21,264 nt of DNA from CAZBBC01 sp964489835 (GCA_964489835.1 CAZBBC010000072.1:1-21264); one strand, 5' to 3'; counted from the first letter of the stretch, positions 1 through 8,242 are shown. The notes: generated by a model not told the origin, from the letters alone. Program-made: numbers and translations.

Positions 1-691
1 TAACAGCATCTACAAAAATTTCCCAGTCACCGTGAGGTTCGGAAACCGGGATTTGCACCCGATAAGTGAGCAAAGTTCCTTGATTTTTACTATCGAACAC
101 CATCAATTCTGCTATTTGTTTTGCATGTAATCGACCGCTGACATTTAAATAATTTCGGGCGCTTTGGATGGCGTCGCTTGCCGAAATCCCTGGTTTTACA
201 TCCTGCAGATTGTTTACCGATCGGTAATGGCTGGCCACAAAAGAAACTTTTTTTTCATGATTGATGGTAACAACGATCTTTGAATCGTATACAGGAATCC
301 CTTGTAGAATCTCATAGTAAGTAATATGATCTCCGGCCGGACTTTTTTGTATTTTTTCAGTCTGAATATTTGTCGCATAATTCCTGATTCCAAACAATGA
401 AATATTCTGTTTTATAAAGTTGTCCGCTACTGCCTGGGGGGTATTCTCCCGGTTAATATTGTATTCATGATCAGGAGATCCTGCCTCATTTCTGAGGGAA
501 GATAAGGCGTCCTGCGTTCGAATAATTGTTGGATGTATTTTTAAATTGTTTATTTCCTGATAACCATTTTGAAGCGCCTGTCTCCGGGCCGCTCCATTAA
601 GGCGAGGCACCAGTAGTAAAAAGGCAGCGGCAAAAACATACAGCATGCGGCGGTCACCATAACTGCAATACATATTTCTTCTGTTTCGCAA
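1..691 (-). CDS. Secreted M4/M36-type metalloprotease precursor, N-terminal part (partial)
   Basis: The reading frame is open from 691 to the window edge, so only about 230 N-terminal residues are visible and the catalytic domain lies outside. I place the start at TTG 691, because AAAGGA sits 6 nt before it and it gives a basic n-region (MRNRRN) before the hydrophobic stretch LYVFAAAFLLLVP of a signal peptide. In-frame ATGs at 673 and 646 are alternatives. The export signal is followed by an FTP-like propeptide segment (LFGI, then YYEILQGIPVYDSKIVV) and a PepSY-like segment ending TYRVQIPVSEPHGDWEIFVDA. This order is the inhibitory and chaperone propeptide of thermolysin- and fungalysin-class zinc proteases. 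The HEXXH motif cannot be seen, so the protease class is inferred from the propeptide alone. It lies on the same strand as the MoxR gene, 290 bp downstream of it, and is probably transcribed separately. Confidence 0.75.
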   Translation of the reverse strand, partial: MRNRRNMYCSYGDRRMLYVFAAAFLLLVPRLNGAARRQALQNGYQEINNLKIHPTIIRTQDALSSLRNEAGSPDHEYNINRENTPQAVADNFIKQNISLFGIRNYATNIQTEKIQKSPAGDHITYYEILQGIPVYDSKIVVTINHEKKVSFVASHYRSVNNLQDVKPGISASDAIQSARNYLNVSGRLHAKQIAELMVFDSKNQGTLLTYRVQIPVSEPHGDWEIFVDAV

Positions 692-720
692 TTTTAATCC
701 TTTGAAAGACAGACGATCAC

Positions 721-752
721 AGATAGAGACTTGATTTAATAAACTCACCCTA
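721..752. repeat. 32-nt element, copy 1
   Basis: This stretch matches 21221-21252 at 28 of 32 positions on the same strand, with no gaps. Shared cores are ATAGAGACTT and AACTCACCCTA. Both copies lie upstream of minus-strand genes: about 30 nt before the protease start here, and about 98 nt before the WecA-fusion gene at the other end. It could be a dispersed intergenic repeat or a shared regulatory site. Confidence 0.6.
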
Positions 753-765
753 TAGTTGGGGCAAA
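735..765 (-). promoter_or_regulatory. Possible promoter of the protease gene
   Basis: On the minus strand TTGCCC (about 765-760) is followed after 17 nt by TATTAA (about 742-737), each matching the sigma-70 consensus at 4 of 6 positions. The protease TTG start lies about 45 nt further on. The -10 box overlaps the 32-nt repeat at 721-752. Two 4/6 boxes can occur by chance in AT-rich DNA, so this is weak. Confidence 0.25.
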
Positions 766-772
766 AAGATAA

Positions 773-829
773 CAGAAAGCAGAATGCTGAAAGCTTATAG
801 CAGAACGAATAACTGCTTACTGCTTTCTG
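773..829. repeat. Inverted repeat (10-bp perfect arms)
   Basis: CAGAAAGCAG at 773-782 is the exact reverse complement of CTGCTTTCTG at 820-829, with 37 nt between the arms. Secondary pairing is possible between AAGCTT-like segments flanking the arms. There is no T-tract, so it is not an ordinary intrinsic terminator. It resembles an imperfect intergenic hairpin repeat. No second copy was seen in the window. Confidence 0.5.
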
Positions 830-981
830 CTCTCAGCTTTTAAAACCGGATACTAATATAATGATATAAATCTCCAGTAGGTTGAATTATTCAAATAAGT
901 TAACACCTTTAGGTTTACATTGTCGTGAGCTTTATCAATAAATAAGAAATATTATACCCGGCAGCACCCTGGCAGTTATTT

Positions 982-1980
982 TCATTGGATGTCCGATAAC
1001 AATTTCTTAATGATATCACCAACAAATATATTTTCTGCTTCCGCGTTATAAGTAACCACCAACCGGTGTCTGAGAACAGGTAAAGCTATTTCCTTTACAT
1101 CGGATAGATCCGGGGTTGCCTTTCCTTGCAATGCGGCGCGTACTTTGGCTGCCAGAATCAAATATTGTGACGCCCGGGGTCCCGCCCCCCATCGGATCCA
1201 CTCTCTGATATATTGGAATTTGCCGTCTTCGAAGGGCCTTGTTGCCGATACAAGACGGACAGCATAATCAACCACATTATCAGCAACCGGTATTTTACGA
1301 ACCAGATCCTGATAAAAAATGATCTCTTCTCTGGCAATTACTTTTTCCGGATTTGGGACCTCTGATCCGGTAGTTTGTGTCACAATAGCTTTTTCGTCAG
1401 TAACCGAAGGATAATCAAGCCAAAGATTAAACATAAAGCGATCCAGCTGGGCTTCGGGTAATGGATACGTTCCTTCCTGTTCAATGGGATTCTGTGTGGC
1501 CAGCACAAAAAATGGTAACGATAGTAGATGGGTTTCTCCTGCTGCTGTTACTCTATACTCCTGCATTGCCTCAAGCAACGCGGATTGCGTTTTCGGCGGT
1601 GTACGGTTGATCTCATCGGCAAGCAGAATATTTGCGAAGATCGGTCCCTTGATATATTTAAAAGATTTCCTACCGGTTGTGATGTCCTCTTCAATGATTT
1701 CTGTGCCGGTGATATCTGAAGGCATCAGATCCGGAGTAAACTGGATACGGGAAAATTGCAGATTTAATATCTCGCCCAGTGTTTTTATTAAAAGTGTTTT
1801 GGCTAATCCGGGGACACCTATTAACAGGCAGTGTCCGCGGGCAAACAGGGAAATGAGTAATTGATCGATAACATCTTCCTGGCCGACAATAACTTTTGCA
1901 ATCTCATTTTTAATTTTCATAAACATCGCTGGCAATTTTTCAATCGCATCCACATCCGCTTCTTTTCTTTTTTTATCCAT
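982..1980 (-). CDS. MoxR-family AAA+ ATPase
   Basis: Cytoplasmic AAA+ ATPase of the MoxR class, generally a chaperone-like factor that acts with von Willebrand A-domain proteins to insert metals or mature protein complexes. Visible motifs are Walker A GVPGLAKT, Walker B LLADEINR, a sensor region ATQNPIEQEGTYPLPEAQLDRF and the C-terminal helical lid. The length of about 330 residues is normal. The frame also opens at ATG 2004, eight residues earlier. I prefer ATG 1980 because AAGGGA lies 9 nt upstream of it, while the 2004 start has no visible ribosome site. MoxR genes are usually followed by a DUF58 gene and VWA/TPR (Bat) genes. Here the next gene downstream is a protease precursor, so this is an orphan unless partners lie elsewhere. 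It is divergent from rlmN. Confidence 0.93.
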   Translation of the reverse strand: MDKKRKEADVDAIEKLPAMFMKIKNEIAKVIVGQEDVIDQLLISLFARGHCLLIGVPGLAKTLLIKTLGEILNLQFSRIQFTPDLMPSDITGTEIIEEDITTGRKSFKYIKGPIFANILLADEINRTPPKTQSALLEAMQEYRVTAAGETHLLSLPFFVLATQNPIEQEGTYPLPEAQLDRFMFNLWLDYPSVTDEKAIVTQTTGSEVPNPEKVIAREEIIFYQDLVRKIPVADNVVDYAVRLVSATRPFEDGKFQYIREWIRWGAGPRASQYLILAAKVRAALQGKATPDLSDVKEIALPVLRHRLVVTYNAEAENIFVGDIIKKLLSDIQ

Positions 1981-2014
1981 ATTTTGGATTCCCTTGTTCT
2001 TCATTTTCAGAGTG

Positions 2015-2051
2015 TGTAAATTTTTTACAAATTACTGGTCATGAGTGACAA
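2015..2051 (-). promoter_or_regulatory. Possible promoter and palindromic operator of the MoxR gene
   Basis: On the minus strand TTGTCA (2051-2046) is separated by 18 nt from TAAAAA (2027-2022). The putative -10 box is overlapped by the inverted repeat TGTAAA-TTT-TTTACA at 2015-2029, which could bind a repressor. The site lies 11 nt before ATG 2004 and 35 nt before the preferred ATG 1980. Low confidence, because the region is AT-rich. Confidence 0.22.
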
Positions 2052-2145
2052 TAGAGAATGTGAAGATTTCTCTGTCTTTAATATCGTCATCTCTATTGTT
2101 TTCCAAACCAGCTTAAAATTGAATATTACAAAGCATGGTATCTTA

Positions 2146-3243
2146 ATGCAAACCAATAATCTCACCAAAAAATACCTGCTTGATTATTCGAGGGAAGAAG
2201 TATACACATTCGTTCAGGCACTGGGCATGGAGCCCTATCGGGGGAATCAAATTTTTAAAGGGATGTATGTTCAACTCTTGTCAGATTTCACAAATCTGAC
2301 GACTCTCACCCGATCTTCCCGTGATAAATTGAATCATACCGTAACTTTGCGTACACTAAAATTAAAGGAACAAACAGCCTCGGTTAATGATGATACGATC
2401 AAATTTTTATGGTCTCTTTATGACGGACTGAAGATTGAAAGTGTTATCATATATGAAGGTAGACGTGTCACTTTCTGTATCTCTTCGCAGGTCGGCTGTG
2501 CCCTTGATTGCAAGTTTTGCACAACAGGCAAAATGGGATTTCTACGAAATCTTTCCAGTGGTGAAATCGTGGAGCAAGTATTGTTAATGAAGCAAAAAGC
2601 AAAGAGACCCGCCACCAATATTGTTTTTATGGGTATGGGTGAACCCCTTCTGAATTTAAAAAACGTTCTCAAGGCGAGCTATATACTTGCAGATCCTGAA
2701 GGGCTTGCCTTTTCGCAAAAAAGAATTACTATTTCCACCAGCGGCATTGCGCCAGCTATCCGTAAACTTACCGATTCCGGCGCCCCATTTTCCCTTGCTG
2801 TTTCTTTAAATGCTGTTTTCGAAGATATACGTGAAAAAATAATGCCTGTCTCAAAAAATTTTCCTCTCAATTTACTTATGGAAAGTGTTCGCTATTATAT
2901 TTCCAAGACAAAGAAACGGGTTACATTTGAATATATTCTGATCAGAGGAAAGAATGACACCAAACGAGATGCCGATCAATTAATAAAACTAACCAGAGAC
3001 ATACCCTGCAAGATCAATTTGATCCCCTGTAATTCTGATGATCCGGAGTTTCCGCCCTCAACCACGGAGATAACCCAATGGTTTGCAGATTATTTACACG
3101 AGAGGGGGAGAACGACTATCGTACGTCTCAGAAAAGGCTGGGAAATAAAGGCAGCCTGCGGACAACTTTATGCAGATAATGAGACTAAAATCGGCAAAAA
3201 AATCTCACACAATATTAAAGAGAAAATGGGAGAATCCAGTTAA
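2146..3243 (+). CDS. rlmN: 23S rRNA (adenine-2503-C2)-methyltransferase RlmN
   Basis: Radical-SAM enzyme that methylates C2 of A2503 in 23S rRNA, and A37 of some tRNAs in characterised members. The radical-SAM cluster motif is CALDCKFC (Cys118, 122 and 125 counted from ATG 2146). The residues matching the E. coli pair Cys118/Cys355 are present: Cys111 in TFCISSQVG and the Cys in AACGQL near the C-terminus. Glu98, matching E. coli Glu105, is also kept. The frame is open from ATG 2041, but the extra 35 residues (MSDNRECEDFSVFNIV...) are not typical of the family. ATG 2146, giving 365 residues and MQTNNLTKKYLLDYSREE at the N-terminus, fits better. Neither start has a strong ribosome site. It is the first gene of the plus-strand run, 38 bp before adk. 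Confidence 0.95.
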   Translation: MQTNNLTKKYLLDYSREEVYTFVQALGMEPYRGNQIFKGMYVQLLSDFTNLTTLTRSSRDKLNHTVTLRTLKLKEQTASVNDDTIKFLWSLYDGLKIESVIIYEGRRVTFCISSQVGCALDCKFCTTGKMGFLRNLSSGEIVEQVLLMKQKAKRPATNIVFMGMGEPLLNLKNVLKASYILADPEGLAFSQKRITISTSGIAPAIRKLTDSGAPFSLAVSLNAVFEDIREKIMPVSKNFPLNLLMESVRYYISKTKKRVTFEYILIRGKNDTKRDADQLIKLTRDIPCKINLIPCNSDDPEFPPSTTEITQWFADYLHERGRTTIVRLRKGWEIKAACGQLYADNETKIGKKISHNIKEKMGESS

Positions 3244-3281
3244 ATCTATTCGATAAAGATAAGATATCAGGAGAAAGTCAC

Positions 3282-3929
3282 ATGCATTTAATTTTATTCG
3301 GAGCACCCGGCGTTGGTAAAGGAACCCAAGCAAAACTGATCAGTCAACGATTTCACATCCCGCAGATATCAACGGGGGACATGTTGCGGGAAGCGGTTAA
3401 AGAAAAAACAGAATTGGGAAATAAAGCCTCTCAATTAATGAATCAAGGCAAATTGGTTTCGGACACAATTATGCTTGAATTAATTAAAGATCGAATTACC
3501 CGTGAAGATTGCAAGCAGGGATTTATACTTGATGGTTTTCCCCGTACCATCGCCCAGGCAAAAGAATTGGATAATCTTTTTCAAGAACTTTCATTACCTA
3601 GTGTTATCTGTGTTGAGATAAAAGTACCTGACAAAGAGATTATTCGCCGCCTGTTAAGCAGGCGTATTTGTGAAAATTGTGGATCAGATTATAATCTTGT
3701 TACAGATCCACCACCTGATAATATGGTATGTTTAAAGTGTGGGGGTATGATCATTCAGCGAAAAGATGATAATGAACAAACCATAAGCAACAGGCTCAAA
3801 GTATATCTGGAACAGACTGCTCCATTAAAAGAATACTATCATCAAAAAGGTGATTTTTATAGTATTGATGGTTTACATACGATAGGTTCCGTCCGGGATG
3901 AAATATTTGATATCCTGGAAAACAAATAA
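3282..3929 (+). CDS. adk: Adenylate kinase, long form with zinc-type LID
   Basis: Catalyses ATP + AMP = 2 ADP in the cytoplasm. The P-loop GAPGVGKGTQ is near residue 7, with the AMP-binding STGDMLR and the LDGFPRT motif behind it. The LID carries CENC and CLKC pairs, the four-cysteine zinc-binding arrangement of many non-enteric adenylate kinases, and ends with the usual Arg-rich segment NRLKVY. The length of 215 residues is typical. AGGAG lies about 8 nt before the ATG, a clear ribosome site. Neighbours are rlmN upstream and the FN3/propeller protein 26 bp downstream. Linkage of this housekeeping gene to the signalling genes may be read-through rather than functional. Confidence 0.97.
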   Translation: MHLILFGAPGVGKGTQAKLISQRFHIPQISTGDMLREAVKEKTELGNKASQLMNQGKLVSDTIMLELIKDRITREDCKQGFILDGFPRTIAQAKELDNLFQELSLPSVICVEIKVPDKEIIRRLLSRRICENCGSDYNLVTDPPPDNMVCLKCGGMIIQRKDDNEQTISNRLKVYLEQTAPLKEYYHQKGDFYSIDGLHTIGSVRDEIFDILENK

Positions 3930-3955
3930 ATTCGATGACCTGATTTTTTATTAAG

Positions 3956-5263
3956 ATGAAAATAAATCGCTTCTTATACCTTTCTTTGGGATCAATGATT
4001 AATATGTTTAAAAAATTATCGGTTGCACTCCTGGTCGTCTTTTCTTTATTCTGTTCTGAACGGAAAAAAGATAATCCCTTTGATCCGGCCGGAAAAGAAC
4101 CGGTAAAATTAAGCATTCTTTCCTTTGATATGAGAGTTGAGCTTTCCTGGGACAATCCAGACATATCGGACTATAAAGGATTTAATATTTATCGGCAGGA
4201 AGAGGGTGTAGATGATAGTTTTAAAAAAATCGCAGAAAACATACTCCCCGATACAAGACAATTTAATGATAATGTAGATTATGAAAAAACCTATCGCTAT
4301 TTTATAACTGTACGCGGTACTGATATTGAGAGCCAACCCTCAGGAACGGTCTCTATAACACCCGGACCCGGTTTAAACTGGATTGTTGACAAATGGGGAT
4401 ATCAAATATTAAAGACTACTTATGATGTTGAACATACCATACTGACATACGAAACAAACTGGCCACCCACAGATATGGCCTTATCAAAAGATATCGGTAC
4501 GGCGGTTATTCTTTATCAGGGTTCAGGAACCGTTGAGGAAATTGATCTATCCGGAGGATTTAAAAACAGGTATAACCAGATAAAATATCCAACAGCTGTT
4601 GTGTTCGAACCGGTCGATTCAAAATTCTGGATAGCTGATAGCAGCGGGTATCTTTATAGGCTGGACACCCAAAGTGACGAAGTAAGAGTTATTTATAGTT
4701 CGCTTTCCAGACCTGTGGCTCTTCACTGTGCTCCTGCAAAAAACCTGATCAGTGTTGTGGATATAGAAAGTAAGGAAATTATTCATTTTAATCGCTCCGG
4801 TCAGCGGTTGAACAGTATCCGATTTATAAATGGAAAACGACTTGAAGGTCCATCCCGGTTCATTATCGATGAAGTAAATGATCGATACTGGTTAATAGAC
4901 GGGAATGAAAACGTTGATTATATCTACACCAGACGTCTTCAAGACAACACCTATTCTCTCATTGATAGCCTTGAAGATGCCGGCGATCTTGAGATTGGTT
5001 TAATCGATGAAACCGCCTGGATTGGATCGATTGATATTCCGAATTCACTAGTTTTGCAACTTTCTCCTGAAGGAACTCGTCAATTACAATTATCCGGCTT
5101 TTATTATGCCTATGACTTACAGATCAATCCGCACGACGGAACACTTTTGGTCGTTGATCTGAGAAATACAGAGAAAGATCGCGTAATGCATTATAATCGG
5201 TCGCACGAAGTGATTGGATCTTCTAATATTTATAATACCCCGGTTAGGGTATTGGTAGAATGA
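3956..5263 (+). CDS. FN3 plus beta-propeller surface protein, probable lipoprotein
   Basis: No named family is recognised. The N-terminus has a hydrophobic signal (FKKLSVALLVVFSLF) followed by Cys and then SERKKDNPFDPAG. A Cys with NPFDP close behind recurs in lipoproteins of FCB-group bacteria, but Phe at -1 is a poor lipobox, so lipidation is uncertain. Residues about 45-125 look like a fibronectin type III domain (VELSWDNPDISDYKGFNIYR and YRYFITVRG). The rest contains repeated blades with WIAD, VVD and WLID strands, as in NHL/SMP-30-like propellers. The true start may be ATG 3995 or ATG 4004, since the leader reads better from MFKK and no start has a clean ribosome site. Its TGA overlaps the ATG of the next gene (ATGA), so it is translationally coupled to the membrane phosphatase. 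That makes an envelope-side sensor or ligand role attractive but unproven. Confidence 0.72.
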   Translation: MKINRFLYLSLGSMINMFKKLSVALLVVFSLFCSERKKDNPFDPAGKEPVKLSILSFDMRVELSWDNPDISDYKGFNIYRQEEGVDDSFKKIAENILPDTRQFNDNVDYEKTYRYFITVRGTDIESQPSGTVSITPGPGLNWIVDKWGYQILKTTYDVEHTILTYETNWPPTDMALSKDIGTAVILYQGSGTVEEIDLSGGFKNRYNQIKYPTAVVFEPVDSKFWIADSSGYLYRLDTQSDEVRVIYSSLSRPVALHCAPAKNLISVVDIESKEIIHFNRSGQRLNSIRFINGKRLEGPSRFIIDEVNDRYWLIDGNENVDYIYTRRLQDNTYSLIDSLEDAGDLEIGLIDETAWIGSIDIPNSLVLQLSPEGTRQLQLSGFYYAYDLQINPHDGTLLVVDLRNTEKDRVMHYNRSHEVIGSSNIYNTPVRVLVE

Positions 5264-7341
5264 TGAAAATTCAAATTTCCAGAAAAATAATGGTGCCGCT
5301 TCTGGCCGTGTTATTTGTCCTTCCCTTTGGATACGATCTGTATCGCTTTTATTTCGATATTGATATCTTGCTTGCTGGCTATATCGCCGAAGGATTGAAT
5401 TTACTTTTCACAATATTATATTATTATTTCTTGATGCAATCGTTCAATCTCCGTGATCGATCCATACAAGAGAACCTGAAAATCTTAATCTATTTACTCG
5501 GCATACTATACTTATTTGTTATTGTTGCAAAATTAATACTAGATCCAAGTTATTCTAGCGCCGATATGCCGCCGTTACCGGAGACGCTCACAAGTGTTAT
5601 TTATGCAAATCTGGTCTCGGTCTCAGCAATATTATTAATGACACCGATTCTTATTGTCCTGAAAAATCTTATCTATTACAAGCGGACACGTCGGACATAT
5701 CTTTTTATGTGTGGACTTATCATTTTTTCCGCGGCTACTATTATTTCTGTCGTTATCACACGTTCGCCGTTTGATTTTAGATTCAGTGGATTAAGCATCT
5801 ATAACGACATCCTGTTTTCAATCGTTCTGGTGTTGATAGTTATTCAATCATTGCGTAATTCATGGATAACCTATCTATCCAGGAAAGAAAAGATTTCGTA
5901 CTTTTTTATTTCCATCTTTCTTTTTTGGGCAGTTTACTATCTGGATGAATTCGCTTTTAATATTGCAATATCTTCTCATAGCCTGGCGATTGGTGTATTT
6001 GTGGAAATCGCCTGGTTTTTTCAGGCTATCTATGTCATGTTTTGCAGCATTTACTTATTGTTTCAGTTACCCACTGCGCGCGTCTTCGACCAGAAGATGC
6101 ACGAAGTCGCCTCATTACGGGATTTAAGCCGGGTAATTAACTCAGAATTTGACTTTAATAAACTGGTGAAATTGCTGACCGAAATGGCCATAAAAGTGAT
6201 CGGAGCAGAATCAATCTGGCTGGAACTTTATCGAACCGACTCCGGCAAATTCTATATAGCTTCTTCACAAAATCTGCGAGAAGATGAAGTTTTAAGTTTT
6301 GGAAAAAGCGGGCGCCTGGCTCTGAGCAAAGAAGTACTGCGTACCGGAAAACCAATGCTGTTAAATGAGATTTTAAAAAATCATCCCTATGCTTACCTGA
6401 AGGAATGGAAACCGGATATCGGATCAATCATTGGTGCCCCCCTGATTTCTGGTAATGGCAAATCACTTGGTTTTCTGTTTGCGACAAAAAAACATACTTT
6501 TGGTTTTTCCCCAGATGACCTGGCAATGCTAGAAGCATATGCCAATCAGGGAGTCATCGCTCTTGATAATGCAAAACTGTTGCAGGAATCATTCGAGCAT
6601 GAACGAATGGAAGAGGAATTGCGTATCGCCAGAGAGGTACAACAAAGACTATTGCCAAATAAAATTCCTGAAATTGACGGTATATCTATCGAAACTCTAA
6701 CGATAACTGCTTATGAGGTTGGCGGTGACTATTATGATTTTTTTCATCACTCGGAAAATCTTTTAGGGCTTATCATCGGTGATGTCAGCGGGAAAGGTAC
6801 CTCTGCCGCTTTTTATATGGCCGAAGCTAAAGGGATCATCCAATCACTGAGTAAATCATTTTCTCAGCCGCGAGAATTATTGATCAGAACGAATGAGATC
6901 CTTTATGAAACTCTTGAACGAAAAACGTTTATCAGTATGTTAATGGCATGTCTGGACGGTACCATGCATACGTTATCTTTTGCCAGAGCCGGACATTGTC
7001 CGCTATTGTATTATGATGCTAAGCAAAAAAAAACTCAGCTGTTGCAACCACTGGGTATCGGAGTTGGCTTAGAGAAGGGAGAAATTTTTCAAAAAACCCT
7101 GGTTGAAGAAAAATTGACCTATCATTCGGGGGATATTTTTGTGTTTTACACAGATGGTCTCTCAGAGGCCCGCAATCATGAAGGGAATGAATATGGTGAT
7201 AACCGCCTCTGTGATCTGATACAGGCAAACGCAGAAAGAACAGCAGCGGAATTAAAAGATATCGTATATAATTCCATTCTTTCCTTTTTAGATGGCCGGA
7301 GTTTATCTGATGATTTAACATTACTTCTCGTTAAAATGTAA
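5260..7341 (+). CDS. Membrane PP2C (SpoIIE/RsbU-type) phosphatase with GAF domain
   Basis: Probable serine/threonine phosphatase that dephosphorylates a STAS anti-anti-sigma protein. The N-terminal part (about residues 10-270) has seven or eight hydrophobic segments with no recognised ligand domain. A helical linker and a GAF domain follow at about 285-440, then a coiled linker EEELRIAREVQQRLLP and the PP2C domain at 470-693. The metal-binding set is intact: GGDYYD (488-493), GDVSGKG (507-513), AGH (577-579), YTDG (630-633) and DDLT (684-687), so it should be active. The start overlaps the stop of the FN3/propeller gene by 4 bp. The STAS gene follows after 55 bp. The architecture suggests that a membrane or periplasmic signal, perhaps relayed from the coupled lipoprotein, controls the phosphatase through the linker. 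Confidence 0.9.
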   Translation: MMKIQISRKIMVPLLAVLFVLPFGYDLYRFYFDIDILLAGYIAEGLNLLFTILYYYFLMQSFNLRDRSIQENLKILIYLLGILYLFVIVAKLILDPSYSSADMPPLPETLTSVIYANLVSVSAILLMTPILIVLKNLIYYKRTRRTYLFMCGLIIFSAATIISVVITRSPFDFRFSGLSIYNDILFSIVLVLIVIQSLRNSWITYLSRKEKISYFFISIFLFWAVYYLDEFAFNIAISSHSLAIGVFVEIAWFFQAIYVMFCSIYLLFQLPTARVFDQKMHEVASLRDLSRVINSEFDFNKLVKLLTEMAIKVIGAESIWLELYRTDSGKFYIASSQNLREDEVLSFGKSGRLALSKEVLRTGKPMLLNEILKNHPYAYLKEWKPDIGSIIGAPLISGNGKSLGFLFATKKHTFGFSPDDLAMLEAYANQGVIALDNAKLLQESFEHERMEEELRIAREVQQRLLPNKIPEIDGISIETLTITAYEVGGDYYDFFHHSENLLGLIIGDVSGKGTSAAFYMAEAKGIIQSLSKSFSQPRELLIRTNEILYETLERKTFISMLMACLDGTMHTLSFARAGHCPLLYYDAKQKKTQLLQPLGIGVGLEKGEIFQKTLVEEKLTYHSGDIFVFYTDGLSEARNHEGNEYGDNRLCDLIQANAERTAAELKDIVYNSILSFLDGRSLSDDLTLLLVKM

Positions 7342-7396
7342 TGAGATATAATAGAGAATATTATTGTGATTGTAAATTATTTGCGGAGGATTATTA

Positions 7397-7744
7397 ATGG
7401 AGAATTTTGAAGTAGATCGGGTGGATCGCTCAGAAATCAGTATTTTAAGACTTAAAGGATTCCTTGACGCTCACACAGCACCTAATTTCGAACAGGCGAT
7501 TCAGGAATTAATTGAAGATAACCGTTACAAGATTGTCATCAGCATGTCTGATCTGAGCTATATTAGTAGTGCCGGTTTGGGTGTTTTTATGGGATTCATT
7601 GAAGAAATTCGTGATAAAAACGGTGACATAAAATTAACCAATATGTCAGAGAAAGTATACAAGGTATTCGACTTACTTGGTTTTCCAGCACTCTATCAAA
7701 TATTTAAAGAAGAAGCGGAAGCTGAAGAGGCATATAATAAATAA
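7397..7744 (+). CDS. STAS-domain anti-sigma factor antagonist (RsbV/SpoIIAA-like)
   Basis: Small cytoplasmic STAS protein of 115 residues, the expected switch protein of a partner-switching system. The conserved phosphorylation loop reads DLSYISSAGLGVF. Ser58 aligns with the phosphorylated Ser of SpoIIAA, with Ala rather than Ser after it. In the known scheme the unphosphorylated form binds the kinase/anti-sigma protein. The C-terminus has a short acidic tail (EEAEAEEAYNK). A strong ribosome site (GGAGG, about 7 nt before the ATG) suggests high expression relative to its neighbours. It sits between a membrane phosphatase and the HATPase kinase, which supports direct functional pairing. Confidence 0.93.
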   Translation: MENFEVDRVDRSEISILRLKGFLDAHTAPNFEQAIQELIEDNRYKIVISMSDLSYISSAGLGVFMGFIEEIRDKNGDIKLTNMSEKVYKVFDLLGFPALYQIFKEEAEAEEAYNK

Positions 7745-7798
7745 TAAATTTTCTATTCATTTAATTACGCGCATATTTCACTTAGGAATGGAAAAATC

Positions 7799-8242
7799 AT
7801 GAAAGTCAAAACTCAAAGATATAGGTTGAGAATTCCAAGCATAACTGAAAATCTGCAGATGATCAGGGTATTCATTCTAAAAATCGCTGCTAAAATGGGA
7901 TTCAATGAGGAGACCCAGGAACAAATTGCTCTGTCCGTTGATGAGGCATGTACCAATGTAATAAAACATGCCCATCATCATAACGCCAGAAGATTAATGG
8001 ATATTAAAATCGAAACCGATGCAACTAAAATAAAGATCACAATAACTGATAAGGGAAAAGGATTTGATATCACCAAACTTCAAGATCCGGATATAGAGAA
8101 GTATATTAAGGAATCAAAACATGGCGGCCTGGGAATTTATCTGATCAAAACATTAATGGACGAGGTTAATTATGAATTCAATCCCGGTGTAAAAAACCAG
8201 GTGCAATTAACCAAATATTTACAAAAACCAATAACACCCTGA
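7799..8242 (+). CDS. RsbW/SpoIIAB-like serine kinase (HATPase) anti-sigma factor
   Basis: Single GHKL ATPase domain of 147 residues. The N-box SVDEACTNVIKHA includes Glu49 and Asn53, the G1 box is DKGKGFD (84-90) and the G2 box is GGLGIYLIK (109-117). In this family the protein phosphorylates its STAS partner and holds a target, usually a sigma factor, when the partner is phosphorylated. TAGGA lies upstream of the ATG at a somewhat long spacing. The next gene starts 7 bp after its stop, so the two are almost certainly co-transcribed. No sigma factor gene is in the window, so the sequestered target is unknown. Some RsbW-like proteins control enzymes or secretion instead. Confidence 0.93.
   Translation: MKVKTQRYRLRIPSITENLQMIRVFILKIAAKMGFNEETQEQIALSVDEACTNVIKHAHHHNARRLMDIKIETDATKIKITITDKGKGFDITKLQDPDIEKYIKESKHGGLGIYLIKTLMDEVNYEFNPGVKNQVQLTKYLQKPITP

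Larger units (their letters stand above)
692..981. other. Intergenic region between protease and MoxR genes
   Basis: These 290 bp hold no convincing reading frame. They contain one copy of a 32-nt element that recurs at the other end of the window (721-752), a 10-bp inverted repeat (773-782 with 820-829) and a possible minus-strand promoter for the protease. I see no T-tract hairpin that would serve as a terminator for the MoxR gene. Confidence 0.5.

Noticed and set aside
733..755. GTG start upstream of the protease (around 748) giving a longer N-terminus
   Set aside because: It lies inside the repeated 32-nt element, and the signal peptide would be displaced far from the N-terminus.
1484..1864. 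Plus-strand frame opposite the MoxR gene
   Set aside because: It is fully antisense to a well-supported gene, with no family resemblance.
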